Assembly (NCBI GenBank): GCA_902788705.1
Contig: CADALE010000015.1
Coordinates: forward strand, 1 to 60,130
Direction: 5' to 3'
DNA length: 60,130 nucleotides
From: an uncultured Coriobacteriaceae bacterium
Lineage (GTDB): Bacteria > Actinomycetota > Coriobacteriia > Coriobacteriales > Atopobiaceae
Position 1 is the first letter of the stretch. Every line of letters begins with the position of its first letter. Below are positions 1-9,056 of the stretch, piece after piece. A program made the position numbers and the translations under genes. The notes beneath the pieces were generated by a model, which worked only from the letters and a program-made list of their open reading frames with translations, did no database searches and was not told the DNA's origin.

Positions 1-74
1 AAACTGCAGGTCAAATACCGAAAAGTGACTTGACGGCCAGAACGGTAAAGCCTATCTTTGAGCGCTGGAACTTT

Positions 75-119
75 TTCGGGACCGAGAGGTCGCTGGTTCG
101 AATCCAGTCGTCCCGACCA
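75..119 (+). pseudogene. 3' fragment of a tRNA gene, possible att site
   Basis: The bases form a T-arm (stem 92-96/104-108 around TTCGAAT), a 3' acceptor strand (109-115), a discriminator A and CCA at 117-119. The 75 bases upstream do not supply a matching 5' acceptor, D-arm or anticodon arm, so no cloverleaf can be completed. The short GACC-GAGA-GGTC hairpin before the T-arm may be the long variable arm of a class II tRNA. Such 3'-end fragments are what integrases of tRNA-targeting islands leave behind, and a toxin-antitoxin pair follows directly. No integrase is visible in the window. The rest of 1-339 holds a 47-bp repeat and an operator, listed separately. Confidence 0.6.
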
Positions 120-181
120 TGAACCTGAGGAGGTCGTCGGCACAGCGCCGGCGGCCTTTTTTCGTTGTGCGCATTGCTCCG

Positions 182-228
182 TGTGGCGAATCTGCTCCGA
201 GCACATTAGCCACGCCTGACGCCGACAG
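182..228 (+). repeat. 47-bp direct repeat, left copy flanking the toxin-antitoxin pair
   Basis: This stretch matches 1283-1329 at 45 of 47 positions. It begins TGTGGCGAATCTGC and ends GACGCCGACAG, and contains inverted arms GTGGC/GCCAC. The two copies enclose the antitoxin and toxin genes. Confidence 0.9.
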
Positions 229-300
229 CTGCCCATGCGGCGGTCCCCCTGATGCGCGCCTCTTCGTTTCCTTCGATGCTGATATCATGTCTACATATGA

Positions 301-319
301 ATGCTACACTATGTAGCAT
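301..319 (+). promoter_or_regulatory. palindromic operator of the toxin-antitoxin operon
   Basis: The site is a perfect 8-bp inverted repeat (ATGCTACA / TGTAGCAT) around a 3-base spacer, about 20 bases before the GTG start of the antitoxin. Ribbon-helix-helix antitoxins usually repress their own operon through such palindromes. The ATG at 301 lies inside this palindrome and is therefore an unlikely start codon. Confidence 0.65.
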
Positions 320-339
320 CTGGTAGAGAGGGAGGGCAC

Positions 340-702
340 GTGGCTTCGGCGGCGACATCACAGCTCAACGTACGTATGGACTCTCAACTGCGAAGCGCAG
401 GCGATGCAGTGCTTGAGCGCATCGGCGTCACGCCAGCAGAGATCGTCCGCGCGCTGTGGGCAAAGATTGCAGGCGGGGCGCAGGAGTGCGAGCAGGTGCT
501 TGAGCTGCTCGCACAAAAGACTGACCCCGCAACGCCTTCAAGGGGTGACGCATACATCGAGGCCATTGATGGCTGGCACACGGAGCTCTTCGCACTCGCT
601 GGGGTCACACGCGCTTCCTATACCGCCCCCTCCGACGAGGAGCTTGACGAGATGCTCTATGACGAGTGGCTCAACCACGACGGGGATGGGGTGGTCTCGT
701 GA
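340..702 (+). CDS. RelB/DinJ-like antitoxin
   Basis: A 120-aa protein whose N-terminal part (SQLNVRMDSQLRSAGDAVLE, about residues 6-25) fits a ribbon-helix-helix antitoxin of the RelB/DinJ type; the acidic C-terminus would bind the toxin. I chose GTG 340 because GGAGGG lies at 331-336 and the in-frame ATG at 301 sits in the operator palindrome. The stop overlaps the toxin start as GTGA, so the pair is translationally coupled. Expected role: neutralise the PIN toxin encoded next to it and autorepress. The family call rests on visible pattern only; another RHH antitoxin family is possible. Confidence 0.75.
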   Translation: MASAATSQLNVRMDSQLRSAGDAVLERIGVTPAEIVRALWAKIAGGAQECEQVLELLAQKTDPATPSRGDAYIEAIDGWHTELFALAGVTRASYTAPSDEELDEMLYDEWLNHDGDGVVS

Positions 703-1265
703 GCGCCCAGCCGATTCTCTTTGTCGACACCTGCGTGTGGCTCGACCTCTATCTGCTCGATCGTCCGGGCAAGCGCGCGGCGCAGGCCTTGGTGCGCCAC
801 GCCTTGGACCACGACATCCCGCTTGTCTACGCCTCGCACAGTGCGCTCGACGTCTACGCAAAGGCCGGCATCTGCGCAAAGAGGCTGTTCCGGGAGGGTG
901 GCACCCTTACCGACGGGCAGGCGCACGCAGCGAGGACCTTCGCCTGGGATTGTGCAACCCAGATGCGGGAGGTTGCAACGCCCGTGCCGGCTGACGTCTC
1001 TGACTTCTACTATGCCGAGAAGTACCGTCCCCTGCATGGCGACCTTGAGGACGACCTCGTCTTGGCAGGCTGTAGCCGAGCGAAGGCAAGCTACCTCGTC
1101 ACCACCGACAAGCGACTCCTCCGTCACGCAGACATCTCTGCGAAAACCCCGCCAGAGATGCTCGCGCTGCTTGAGTCAGGCCTTGCCCGTAGCGCCGTGA
1201 CCGAGGACGCTGCCCACGACTCAACCTACTATCTGCGCAAATGGCTGACAAACGAGCCGCTCTGA
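699..1265 (+). CDS. PIN-domain ribonuclease toxin
   Basis: A 188-aa PIN-domain protein. The first acidic active-site residue is in FVDTCVWLDL near the N-terminus, and the later acidic cluster is in HGDLEDDLVLA followed by LVTTDKRLL, the usual order for PIN endonucleases. The GTG start at 699 overlaps the antitoxin stop by four bases. PIN toxins cleave RNA, often tRNA or mRNA, when the antitoxin is degraded. The start at ATG 666 would run 12 codons into the antitoxin gene and lacks a clear Shine-Dalgarno site, so I rejected it. Length is a little above the 130-150 aa of VapC proteins, so this is a PIN toxin but not a standard VapC. Confidence 0.8.
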   Translation: MSAQPILFVDTCVWLDLYLLDRPGKRAAQALVRHALDHDIPLVYASHSALDVYAKAGICAKRLFREGGTLTDGQAHAARTFAWDCATQMREVATPVPADVSDFYYAEKYRPLHGDLEDDLVLAGCSRAKASYLVTTDKRLLRHADISAKTPPEMLALLESGLARSAVTEDAAHDSTYYLRKWLTNEPL

Positions 1266-1282
1266 ACTCCCCCGCATGGGCA

Positions 1283-1329
1283 TGTGGCGAATCTGCTCCG
1301 AGCACGTTCGCCACGCCTGACGCCGACAG
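1283..1329 (+). repeat. 47-bp direct repeat, right copy flanking the toxin-antitoxin pair
   Basis: Second copy of the repeat at 182-228 with two mismatches. In this copy the inner arms GTGGCGAA and TTCGCCAC are a perfect 8-bp inverted repeat, so it can form a hairpin just after the toxin gene. Confidence 0.9.
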
Positions 1330-1400
1330 ACACCCGTGAGACGGGTCCGCGCCATGTATCATGGGTGATGGGGTCGTCCACCAGGGCATGGGAGGCTGCC

Positions 1401-1832
1401 ATGAAGTTCAAGTACGTGCGCATCCAAGGCCGCGAGCTGGCCGCCAACACCGGGCAGGGTGCGGGCATCTTCAGCATGTGCTGGAAGCTCATCCAGCAGG
1501 ACGTGATGGACGAGGAGGACGAGGCACTGTTCAAGGAGATTGACTCCTGGTTTGCCGAGGTGCTGCCGTTTCCCGAGCCATGCATGCGCAAGGAGCGCGT
1601 GGTCTGCTTCTTCAAGTGCGAGAACGCCGACGAGATGATGCGCATGATCACGCCCGCCATGTGGCTGCTCGAACGCTACCACCACCCCTTCTACGTCGTC
1701 TACACCAACGACCCCGGCGAGATCGTCTACGAGGACGAGTACCAGATAGCCGTGAAGGTGCCCGACGAGGTTCAGACGCTGGAGTTCCATCACCAGTGGA
1801 CCGAGCCGGACGGCACCATCCACGAGGGATAG
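1401..1832 (+). CDS. conserved-looking protein of unknown function
   Basis: A 143-aa soluble protein that I do not recognise. It has mixed alpha/beta character, aromatic-rich segments (a helix ending in WFAEVLPFPEP, then VVCFFKC and PFYVVYTNDPGEIVYEDEYQ) and no signal peptide or membrane segment. The start at 1401 has GGAGG at 1391-1395; the longer reading frame from 1284 would run through the 47-bp repeat. It sits 24 bases before the STAS gene on the same strand, so the two are probably co-transcribed. Function unknown. Confidence 0.7.
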   Translation: MKFKYVRIQGRELAANTGQGAGIFSMCWKLIQQDVMDEEDEALFKEIDSWFAEVLPFPEPCMRKERVVCFFKCENADEMMRMITPAMWLLERYHHPFYVVYTNDPGEIVYEDEYQIAVKVPDEVQTLEFHHQWTEPDGTIHEG

Positions 1833-1856
1833 CGCGGCCAAGGGAAGGGGCGTGCG

Positions 1857-2153
1857 ATGGGCCACACGTTCGAGCGAAGCGGCGACTGCCTGACGGTGCA
1901 CGTCGACGGCAAGCTTGACATCACGTCCTCCCCGGTGCTCGAGGAGCAGCTGGCGCCGCAGCTTGAGGGCGTGAGCGTGCTCACCCTCGACCTCGCACGG
2001 GTTGGGTACGTGTCCAGCATGGGCCTTCGGCTGCTGCTGGCGCTGCAGAAGCGCATGGCCAAGCAGGGGACGATGCGGGTTGCCAACATGAATCCCCAGG
2101 TGATGGAGCTCTTCGAGGAGACAGGCTTCTCCGAGATCCTTACGATTGTCTGA
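1857..2153 (+). CDS. STAS-domain anti-anti-sigma-like protein
   Basis: A 98-aa single STAS domain. It shows the family pattern: an N-terminal strand with VDGKLDITSSPVLEEQL, then LTLDLARVGYVSSMGLRLLL, where the serine pair is in the place of the phosphorylated serine of SpoIIAA/RsbV. Such proteins are switched by phosphorylation and bind a partner, usually an anti-sigma kinase. No SpoIIAB/RsbW-like kinase is adjacent, so its partner may be elsewhere or it may serve the kinase/phosphatase system encoded downstream. A purine-rich Shine-Dalgarno region precedes ATG 1857. The C-terminal helix ending in the domain boundary is complete. Confidence 0.88.
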   Translation: MGHTFERSGDCLTVHVDGKLDITSSPVLEEQLAPQLEGVSVLTLDLARVGYVSSMGLRLLLALQKRMAKQGTMRVANMNPQVMELFEETGFSEILTIV

Positions 2154-2184
2154 GTGCGCAGGCCGGCGCAGCGTGGCACGGCAA

Positions 2185-2284
2185 ATCAACAAGTGCGTAA
2201 CTTTAGATGGTTAAGTTTCGTATATCTGCAGGTAATTGGCTTGGTCACCAAACGGAGGCCCGAAAAAGTTACGCACTTGTTGAT
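2185..2284. repeat. 20-bp perfect inverted repeat with 60-base spacer
   Basis: The arms at 2185-2204 and 2265-2284 are exact reverse complements (core CAACAAGTGCGTAAC). They lie between the STAS gene and the convergent acylphosphatase gene. There is no T-run, so it is not a standard terminator; it resembles the other palindromic intergenic elements of this window. Confidence 0.85.
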
Positions 2285-2290
2285 GGACGC

Positions 2291-2334
2291 GGTCTGGGCA
2301 GGGTCTGGGCAGGGTCTGGGCAGGGTCTGGGCAG
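2291..2334 (+). repeat. tandem repeat, four copies of an 11-bp unit
   Basis: The unit GGTCTGGGCAG is repeated four times without change, followed by a partial copy. It lies in the noncoding gap between convergent genes, directly after the inverted repeat ending at 2284. It is not CRISPR-like: there are no spacers. Confidence 0.9.
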
Positions 2335-2377
2335 GGTCGGGGCGGAGTCGTCGGAGCGAGCACGCCGCGCCCGTCGG

Positions 2378-2650
2378 CTAGTCCCTCACGTGGAAGGGCT
2401 CGTCCCCCTCTATCGGGTCGACCTCGCTCTGCTGGTCATGCCACTGCGTACCAAGGCCGGGCATCAGCGCGCCAAGCCTGCGAAGGAATGCCTCCTGCTG
2501 GCGCTGGTCGCCCTGCGTCTCGGCGACGACGGTGCCGTCGGGCTGGTTCTGCACCCAACCGGTAACGTGCGCCTTGCCCGATGCCTTGACGCATGCGTAG
2601 CGAAACCCCCGGCTCTGCACGGCACCAGAAAAGTGGTGGCGTATGCGCAT
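2378..2650 (-). CDS. acylphosphatase-like protein
   Basis: A 90-aa protein with the acylphosphatase signature near the N-terminus (HHFSGAVQSRGFRYACV) and the second motif GWVQNQPDGTVVAETQG. The arginine in RGFRY and the asparagine in VQNQPDG stand where the catalytic Arg and Asn of the family lie. The family hydrolyses carboxyl-phosphate bonds such as acyl phosphates. The start at 2650 has GGGAG upstream; the longer frame to 2785 crosses a palindromic repeat and was rejected. It is the last gene of the minus-strand operon that begins at 7213. Its role in that operon is unclear; removing aspartyl- or acyl-phosphate is a guess. Confidence 0.8.
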   Translation of the reverse strand: MRIRHHFSGAVQSRGFRYACVKASGKAHVTGWVQNQPDGTVVAETQGDQRQQEAFLRRLGALMPGLGTQWHDQQSEVDPIEGDEPFHVRD

Positions 2651-2670
2651 GGCAGCTCCCCCGCTCGACC

Positions 2671-2699
2671 GTACCGAAAGGGGCCGCTCCTTTCGGTAC
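2671..2699. repeat. palindromic repeat, GTACCGAAAGG family, copy 1
   Basis: Arms GTACCGAAAGG (2671-2681) and CCTTTCGGTAC (2689-2699) are exact inverted repeats. A related palindrome occurs at 31709-31741. It lies between two genes of the same operon. Confidence 0.8.
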
Positions 2700-2717
2700 C
2701 CCCCCTGACACGCCGCT

Positions 2718-3185
2718 CTACACGGCGATGGTGACCACGATGGTATTGTCGTCCAGAATCTCCTCGGACACCACCTCGACGTCATCGCGCTCGCTGATGG
2801 AGGCCCGCAACGTCTGGTAGTTCCTGCGCTGCACGCCCTGCAGGTACGCGCTGTTCACCTCGGCAAGCTCGTCGGCCAGCTCGGCCTCGTCCACCAGGTC
2901 GAAGGCACGCACCCAGAAGCTGCCCGTCTCCTGCGACAGGAAGAACCGCAGCGAGCCCACGTCGGTCTTCACCAGCAGGTCCTCCCCCTCCTCGATAGGC
3001 TCGAAGCCATGGGCGCGCAGCGTCTCGGCCAAAAGCACGCGGTCGGTGAAGCGGGTCTCGATGGGGTCGATCTCGGTGTCGCCGCACTTGTGCTCCGAGA
3101 ACGCCGAGATGACGGCTGCGGCGCCACTAAGCGCGGTGACTCCCATGGCGATGCCGACGGCGGTGAGCGAAAACGCGAAGGACAT
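2718..3185 (-). CDS. membrane-anchored DUF1257/Ycf35-like protein
   Basis: A 155-aa protein with an N-terminal hydrophobic segment (SLTAVGIAMGVTALSGAAAV) and a soluble remainder. The C-terminal half, with a helix-YLQGVQRRNYQTLRA-strand pattern ending in VVSEEILDDNTIVVTIAV, resembles the C-terminus of the DUF1257/Ycf35 family. In cyanobacteria and plastids that family accompanies Ycf46-type ATPases, and here it directly follows the Ycf46-like gene, which supports the call. AGGAG precedes the ATG at 3185. The N-terminal anchor is not typical of the family, so the assignment is tentative. Confidence 0.55.
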   Translation of the reverse strand: MSFAFSLTAVGIAMGVTALSGAAAVISAFSEHKCGDTEIDPIETRFTDRVLLAETLRAHGFEPIEEGEDLLVKTDVGSLRFFLSQETGSFWVRAFDLVDEAELADELAEVNSAYLQGVQRRNYQTLRASISERDDVEVVSEEILDDNTIVVTIAV

Positions 3186-3242
3186 GTTGTCTCCTAACAG
3201 TCGAAACGGATGAACGAAGGTGGTGGATGCGATGCGCAAGCG

Positions 3243-4889
<1,647 letters not shown>

Positions 4890-4945
4890 GTCGTTACCTC
4901 CAAGTTGTCGGCCTTACGGCCGTTTGGTATGCCTGTCGCGGGCGC

Positions 4946-5515
4946 CTAGAAGCGCGCCATCCCGTTTACCTGCATCGTCCCGTCGGGACGAATGCGCACC
5001 TCAACCATGTTGCCCCGCGCCAGGAAGGTCTGGGGGTCGTAGCGCTGGGTAAGGAAGTGGAAGCGCTGGTTGGACGACCCCACCCATGGCCGGTCAAAGC
5101 TGCGCAGCTCCTGCACGTAGGGGCCGTCGGCCAGCACGTCCACCTGCGCGAGCAGTTCGGCCACCTCGGGGTCGTTGCTGGCCCGCAGCTCCTCGATCGT
5201 GCGACCCGAGAAGCAGAAGACCGAGAGCCCCAGCTCGTGCGCCCGCTGCGCGACGCGGGCGAGCGGTCCCGCCTGCAGGAAGGGCTCGCCGCCCAGGAAG
5301 GTGACGCCCTCCAGCAGCGGGTCCTGCTCAGCGCGCTCCTCGAGCTGCCTCAGCAGGTCGTCCACCGCCATGGGCTGGCCGCCCTCCATGTCCCAGGTGT
5401 ATGGCGCCGCGCACCCCGGGCAACGCCGGTCGCAGCCCTGCACCCAGACGCAGAAGCGATTTCCCGGGCCCTCTGCTCTCGTGTCGGGCAGGATGGCGTG
5501 CACGCGCAGGCTCAT
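4946..5515 (-). CDS. NrdG-like radical SAM protein (paralogue A)
   Basis: A 189-aa short radical SAM protein. The CX3CX2C motif for the 4Fe-4S cluster is C28-DRR-C32-PG-C35, preceded by C22. TFLGGEPF is the SAM-binding GGE motif, and DGPYV and GSSNQR are motifs shared with NrdG activases. NrdG proteins put a glycyl radical on NrdD. However, the window's nrdD lies 33 kb away with its own activase, and no glycyl radical enzyme is near here. It overlaps the gene upstream by ATGA and is followed after 56 bases by the Ycf46-like ATPase. Two paralogues lie at 9811 and 35893. Its substrate is unknown. Confidence 0.85.
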   Translation of the reverse strand: MSLRVHAILPDTRAEGPGNRFCVWVQGCDRRCPGCAAPYTWDMEGGQPMAVDDLLRQLEERAEQDPLLEGVTFLGGEPFLQAGPLARVAQRAHELGLSVFCFSGRTIEELRASNDPEVAELLAQVDVLADGPYVQELRSFDRPWVGSSNQRFHFLTQRYDPQTFLARGNMVEVRIRPDGTMQVNGMARF

Positions 5516-6999
5516 AGGTCCAAGGTCCTCGAACGGCGCGCGCCTTTGGCGCGAGCGGATGGCTGGCTACAGCTCAGGCGGTCGATGAACATGACCACCA
5601 GGTGCGGCTTGAGGAAGTTCCTGCGCACGAAGTCCTCCACCGAGGCGTAGGGGCCCTGGTCGTCACGCTCGGCCACGGCGGCGCGGGCGATGGACACCGT
5701 CATGCCTGGCAGCGCAAGCAGGTCCATCTCGCTGCAGGTATTGACGTCAACCACGGGGTCTGCGGGCTGTGCTGCCAACGCGTTGGCCGGCGTCGCTGCG
5801 GCCGCGGGAGCCGCCACCTGCTGGGCCACGACGCGCGCCGCGCCCAGCTCGGCAGCCTCCCCCACGACGGCGATGGGCTCAGGCGCATGCCCACCAACCT
5901 CGGCCGTCACGTCCGCATCGTCACCCAGCACCTCCCGAAGCAGGGAACGCACCGCCTCACCAGAGGCGTCAGGCGAGGCCTGGCGCGTCGCTGGCATGGC
6001 CCCAGAGGAGATGCCGTCCACCCGGCGCATGCCACGCGCTGCCCCACCATGCCCGGCAGCCCTCTCGACACGGCGCCTCGTGCGCTGGATCACGGCGCGG
6101 CGCTGCCACAGGGCATACAGGAGCGCGGCAATGGGATAGAAGCACAGCGCCAGCGTGAGGATGGTCGCGTACGGCGAGCGCGCGTAGAGGTAGCTCATGC
6201 CGATCGACTCCTCCAGGGCAATCGCGGAAGCACCCAGCACCAGCCAGGCGGCCGCAGTCACCAACAGGGCCCTTCGCTCCCACCGGTCGCGCGTGGCAAG
6301 GTAGCCAAGCACGAAGGCAAGGGGCACCAGCAGGTCGATGACCACCAGGCTGTCGGTGATCCAGGTCTCGGGCCTCATGCCGCCCAGTGCCAGCATGGTC
6401 AGCAGGCCAATCAGCGCGGCCGGCACCAGGGGAACAAACCACACGGCCCGCAGGCGCGCGCCGGCCGTGGGCGACGGGGCGGCCTCGGAGGCGGGCACGC
6501 CGATGCGCGTGAAGGCGCGCTCGGTCACCTGCCTGCGCTCGTAGAGCCCAAACGCGAGGGCCAGCACCGGGCACAGGGCCATGGCCACCGTGACGACCTG
6601 CGCTACCAGCGACTCTCGGTAGGCGCTGTAGCTGGTAAGGAACGCAGGTAGCAGGGCAGCAACAAAGGCCAGCCCCGCACATGCGGTCAGCCACGCGAAG
6701 AGGATCGTGCGGTCCTCGCGCGCTCGCGTTGCCATGAAGGCAAACAGGTAGGCCAGGGGAATGAAGAAGTTTGCCGCCACGATCGTGCCGGTGTTTGCCT
6801 GGCTGGGACCATACGTAAGCATGCTCTGCACGGCCAGAATTCCGGAGCACACGGGGACGACGATGGGCAGAACCCAGGCCGTCCTGAAGAAGCGGGGCAC
6901 CTTTGCCGGGCCCCCATCGTCCGAGCGCCGGTAGGCCAGGTGCGTGAACAGGGCACCCAGCACGACGCATAGGACGGGAACGAGGAAGATGCTAAACAA
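5512..6999 (-). CDS. nine-TM membrane protein with C-terminal helix-hairpin-helix domain
   Basis: A 495-aa protein with about nine hydrophobic segments in residues 1-310, then a basic linker, a long low-complexity cytoplasmic stretch, and a C-terminal ComEA-like helix-hairpin-helix region (DVNTCSEMDLLALPGMTVSI). I prefer the TTG start at 6999: it overlaps the stop of the upstream gene, has GGAG seven bases before it, and begins straight at TM1. The ATG at 7059 would add an Arg-rich 20-residue tail read from within the DUF2997-like gene. HhH modules bind DNA or act in protein contacts. The gene is unrecognised as a whole; it could anchor this operon's machinery at the membrane. Confidence 0.75.
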   Translation of the reverse strand: MFSIFLVPVLCVVLGALFTHLAYRRSDDGGPAKVPRFFRTAWVLPIVVPVCSGILAVQSMLTYGPSQANTGTIVAANFFIPLAYLFAFMATRAREDRTILFAWLTACAGLAFVAALLPAFLTSYSAYRESLVAQVVTVAMALCPVLALAFGLYERRQVTERAFTRIGVPASEAAPSPTAGARLRAVWFVPLVPAALIGLLTMLALGGMRPETWITDSLVVIDLLVPLAFVLGYLATRDRWERRALLVTAAAWLVLGASAIALEESIGMSYLYARSPYATILTLALCFYPIAALLYALWQRRAVIQRTRRRVERAAGHGGAARGMRRVDGISSGAMPATRQASPDASGEAVRSLLREVLGDDADVTAEVGGHAPEPIAVVGEAAELGAARVVAQQVAAPAAAATPANALAAQPADPVVDVNTCSEMDLLALPGMTVSIARAAVAERDDQGPYASVEDFVRRNFLKPHLVVMFIDRLSCSQPSARAKGARRSRTLDL

Positions 7000-7213
7000 G
7001 GTCGTGCTCCGTCGTCTCGGCGACCTCGCCCTGCGTGGCCTCGACAGACTCCTGGGCATAGAAGTCCTCGGTGAAGTCTGAGTCGGCTACCGAGGTCTGC
7101 ATCAGCTCCTCGAGAAGAGCCATGTAGGCAAGGCAGGACGTGCCGGTCATCCCATGCGTCTCGCCGGTCACGCTGCCGTCGGGATGAAGCTGGATCTCTA
7201 TCGTCTTTGCCAT
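6992..7213 (-). CDS. DUF2997-like small protein
   Basis: A 73-aa protein. The first 40 residues (MAKTIEIQLHPDGSVTGETH, then GTSCLAYMALLEELMQ) match the pattern of the DUF2997 family: a beta hairpin with a PDG turn, then G-x-SC followed by a helix. An acidic tail of about 30 residues follows. In cyanobacteria this family is found with DUF1257 and Ycf46-type proteins, and here all three types occur in one operon. The start at 7213 is supported by GAAGAAGG upstream; the longer frame to 7342 is noncoding in look. It is the first gene of the minus operon. Function unknown; there is no C-terminal Gly-Gly, so it is not an obvious ubiquitin-like modifier. Confidence 0.6.
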   Translation of the reverse strand: MAKTIEIQLHPDGSVTGETHGMTGTSCLAYMALLEELMQTSVADSDFTEDFYAQESVEATQGEVAETTEHDLV

Positions 7214-7411
7214 GTGCGCCTTCTTCCTTGGTGTTTCGTACAACTTTGGGCGATTGTATGCAGGAGAGGTGCGGTGCCGTTGCGCAGCGGGTGCCAGGCC
7301 GCAGGACCCACCTACGACCCCAGACGTAGACAGGACCGGCAACGACAGGCCCCCTATTCGTAGTAAAGTGTGGGGAGATGTTCCATAACGAGCAAAGACA
7401 AGGAGTCCACC
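7214..7411. promoter_or_regulatory. divergent promoter region between the two block A operons
   Basis: This 198-base gap separates the minus operon starting at 7213 from the plus operon starting at 7412, so it must hold both promoters. TAGTAA at about 7356-7361 could be a -10 element for the plus strand and TACAAT (reverse of 7255-7260) one for the minus strand. I could not find convincing -35 partners. Confidence 0.4.
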
Positions 7412-7594
7412 ATGTCAAAGAGGGCATTCGACCAGTTCCAGCAGGCCCTGAGCGACGACCCCCAGCTTGCCCGCAAGCTGCGCGAGCGCATCGCCGAGGC
7501 TGGCGAGACCAACAGCGTGGAGACCACCGTGCAGTTCGCGCGCCGGCATGGCTTTGATATTGACGCCATGGACGTGCGCCGCGGCCGCGCCTAG
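7412..7594 (+). CDS. Nif11-like small protein
   Basis: A 60-aa protein with the Nif11-like pattern: a start helix FDQFQQALSDDPQLARKLRE, then a second helix ending in ARRHGFDIDAMDV. Nif11 domains occur as leader peptides of ribosomal peptide natural products and also as stand-alone proteins. Here the chain ends only seven residues after the domain (RRGRA), so there is no obvious core peptide. AAGGAG lies just before ATG 7412. It heads the plus-strand operon of block A. The role is unknown; presenting itself as a substrate or adaptor to the operon's enzymes is a guess. Confidence 0.6.
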   Translation: MSKRAFDQFQQALSDDPQLARKLRERIAEAGETNSVETTVQFARRHGFDIDAMDVRRGRA

Positions 7595-7642
7595 CGCGGG
7601 CCTCCTAATCCAGTCACCACCAAGCCCTAAGGAGCGCCACCG

Positions 7643-9055
7643 ATGAGCGGACCCAAGGTTGACCGTCTTGAGCTTGAGCGCCGAAGGCAGCAGGAGCTAC
7701 AGGCGGCCAACCAGGCCCATGCCCGCATCGTCACTGGAGCCTTGGACGACATCCGCTCGAAGGTGCTGGCGGCCAAGACCACCTGCGCCGCTCTCGGCGC
7801 GCAGGGCGAACAGCTGGTTTCGCAGCTGGCAGACCTTCAGCGGCAGCTCTGCCAGCAGGTTATGGATGCGTCGTCACGACGTACCGACTCGACGCCAGAG
7901 GGCCAGCGCCGCCAGAACAAGCTGCTGGAAGCCGATGTCGACAAGATCATGGCCGAGGCCGAGAAGTCGCTGCACACCATAGTGGACCGAGCTGACGAGC
8001 TTCATCGGCGCATGCAGGTGGCCAACGAGGCAGACCGCAGCCTCGCCGACCTCGAAGGCCTTGCAGCCCTGCTTGATGGCGCTTCCCCCGCTGGCGAGGG
8101 TGCTCTTGACCAGGGCGCCATCGACCGAATCGTCAGCGGCATCGGTAGGTTGCAGAAAGAGCCCCCGACACAGTCGAACGAACCACCCGAAGCACAAGCC
8201 GAGGCCATGCAGCTGCTTTCGAGCATCCAGACGTTGCTGCTTTCCGACGCGGTGGACGCAGCTCGCAAGAACCGGCTGTCCATGGTTGCCATCGACCTGA
8301 GGAAGTCGCTGCTCGCGGCCCAGCAGGACCCTTCCGCAGCACCGTCGCTACAGGCAGCAACCTACGTCGGCAGCCAGACGGTGCGCGAGGCGCAGTCACA
8401 TGCCCAACTCATGGAGTCACTCTACGTGGAGTGCCTAGCACAGCAGTCCATCGTGGACGGCTTGGGAGGCCAGCACGAGGCGCTTCCCGAGCTATGGGAG
8501 CTTTCCGACGATCGAGAGCTTAACGCGCGGCTCCAGGCGCTGCGCACCCTTGCCGAGCAGCTGGCGCAAGACGCCCTCATCGCCCATGCGCTTGATACCG
8601 TGATGGCCCGGCATGGCTACACGATGGCAAGGTCGGTGTGCCTTGCCGAAGCCCCGGACAGCCAGCATCGGCTCTTCCTGGCCGACGGCACCGATGTGGG
8701 CATCCACGCCTTCATGGGGCAAGGCGGCACGGTCATGCTCGAGACCGTGGCCATCGGGCAGCAGATTCGCGGGGCCCAGGACGGGGTAGAAGTGCGACGC
8801 AAGCGCGCCGAGACGGCGTATGACCGCGCACGGTTGCTGGAGAGCCAGCGGGCGTTCTGCGAGCAGCACCAGCAGTTCGTGGCCGAGCTTGCGGAGCTGG
8901 GCGTAGTGATGCACCTGACCTCCGACATGGAGCCCTCCGAAGAGCATGCCTGCCTCTTCGAGGCAACCAGCACGCAGGCCCCACGTAGCACCATGCGCGC
9001 CGAGGATGACTGGCGCGCCCAACCCGGTCAGCTTGCAGAGAGGGAGATGAGGTAG
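7643..9055 (+). CDS. coiled-coil protein with C-terminal alpha/beta domain
   Basis: A 470-aa, mainly helical protein rich in Ala, Gln, Leu and Glu. The N-terminal region (MSGPKVDRLELERRRQQELQ) leads into long coiled-coil segments up to about residue 310. A globular part then follows, with a helix ending in MARHGYTMARS, beta strands, and more helix to the end. There is no signal peptide or membrane segment. Two block B proteins (31761 and 33328) have a similar layout, with a helix ending in a GQGY/KQGY turn before a beta region. AAGGAG precedes ATG 7643. I do not recognise a family; a scaffold or AAA+ partner role fits its neighbours. Confidence 0.75.
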   Translation: MSGPKVDRLELERRRQQELQAANQAHARIVTGALDDIRSKVLAAKTTCAALGAQGEQLVSQLADLQRQLCQQVMDASSRRTDSTPEGQRRQNKLLEADVDKIMAEAEKSLHTIVDRADELHRRMQVANEADRSLADLEGLAALLDGASPAGEGALDQGAIDRIVSGIGRLQKEPPTQSNEPPEAQAEAMQLLSSIQTLLLSDAVDAARKNRLSMVAIDLRKSLLAAQQDPSAAPSLQAATYVGSQTVREAQSHAQLMESLYVECLAQQSIVDGLGGQHEALPELWELSDDRELNARLQALRTLAEQLAQDALIAHALDTVMARHGYTMARSVCLAEAPDSQHRLFLADGTDVGIHAFMGQGGTVMLETVAIGQQIRGAQDGVEVRRKRAETAYDRARLLESQRAFCEQHQQFVAELAELGVVMHLTSDMEPSEEHACLFEATSTQAPRSTMRAEDDWRAQPGQLAEREMR

Positions 9056-9056
9056 C

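Noticed and set aside
75..119. Intact tRNA gene at the window start
   Set aside because: The 5' acceptor, D-arm and anticodon arm cannot be formed from the bases upstream.
5512..7059. ATG 7059 as start of the HhH membrane protein
   Set aside because: It would add an Arg-rich 20-residue tail read from inside the upstream gene; TTG 6999 has a better-placed Shine-Dalgarno site.
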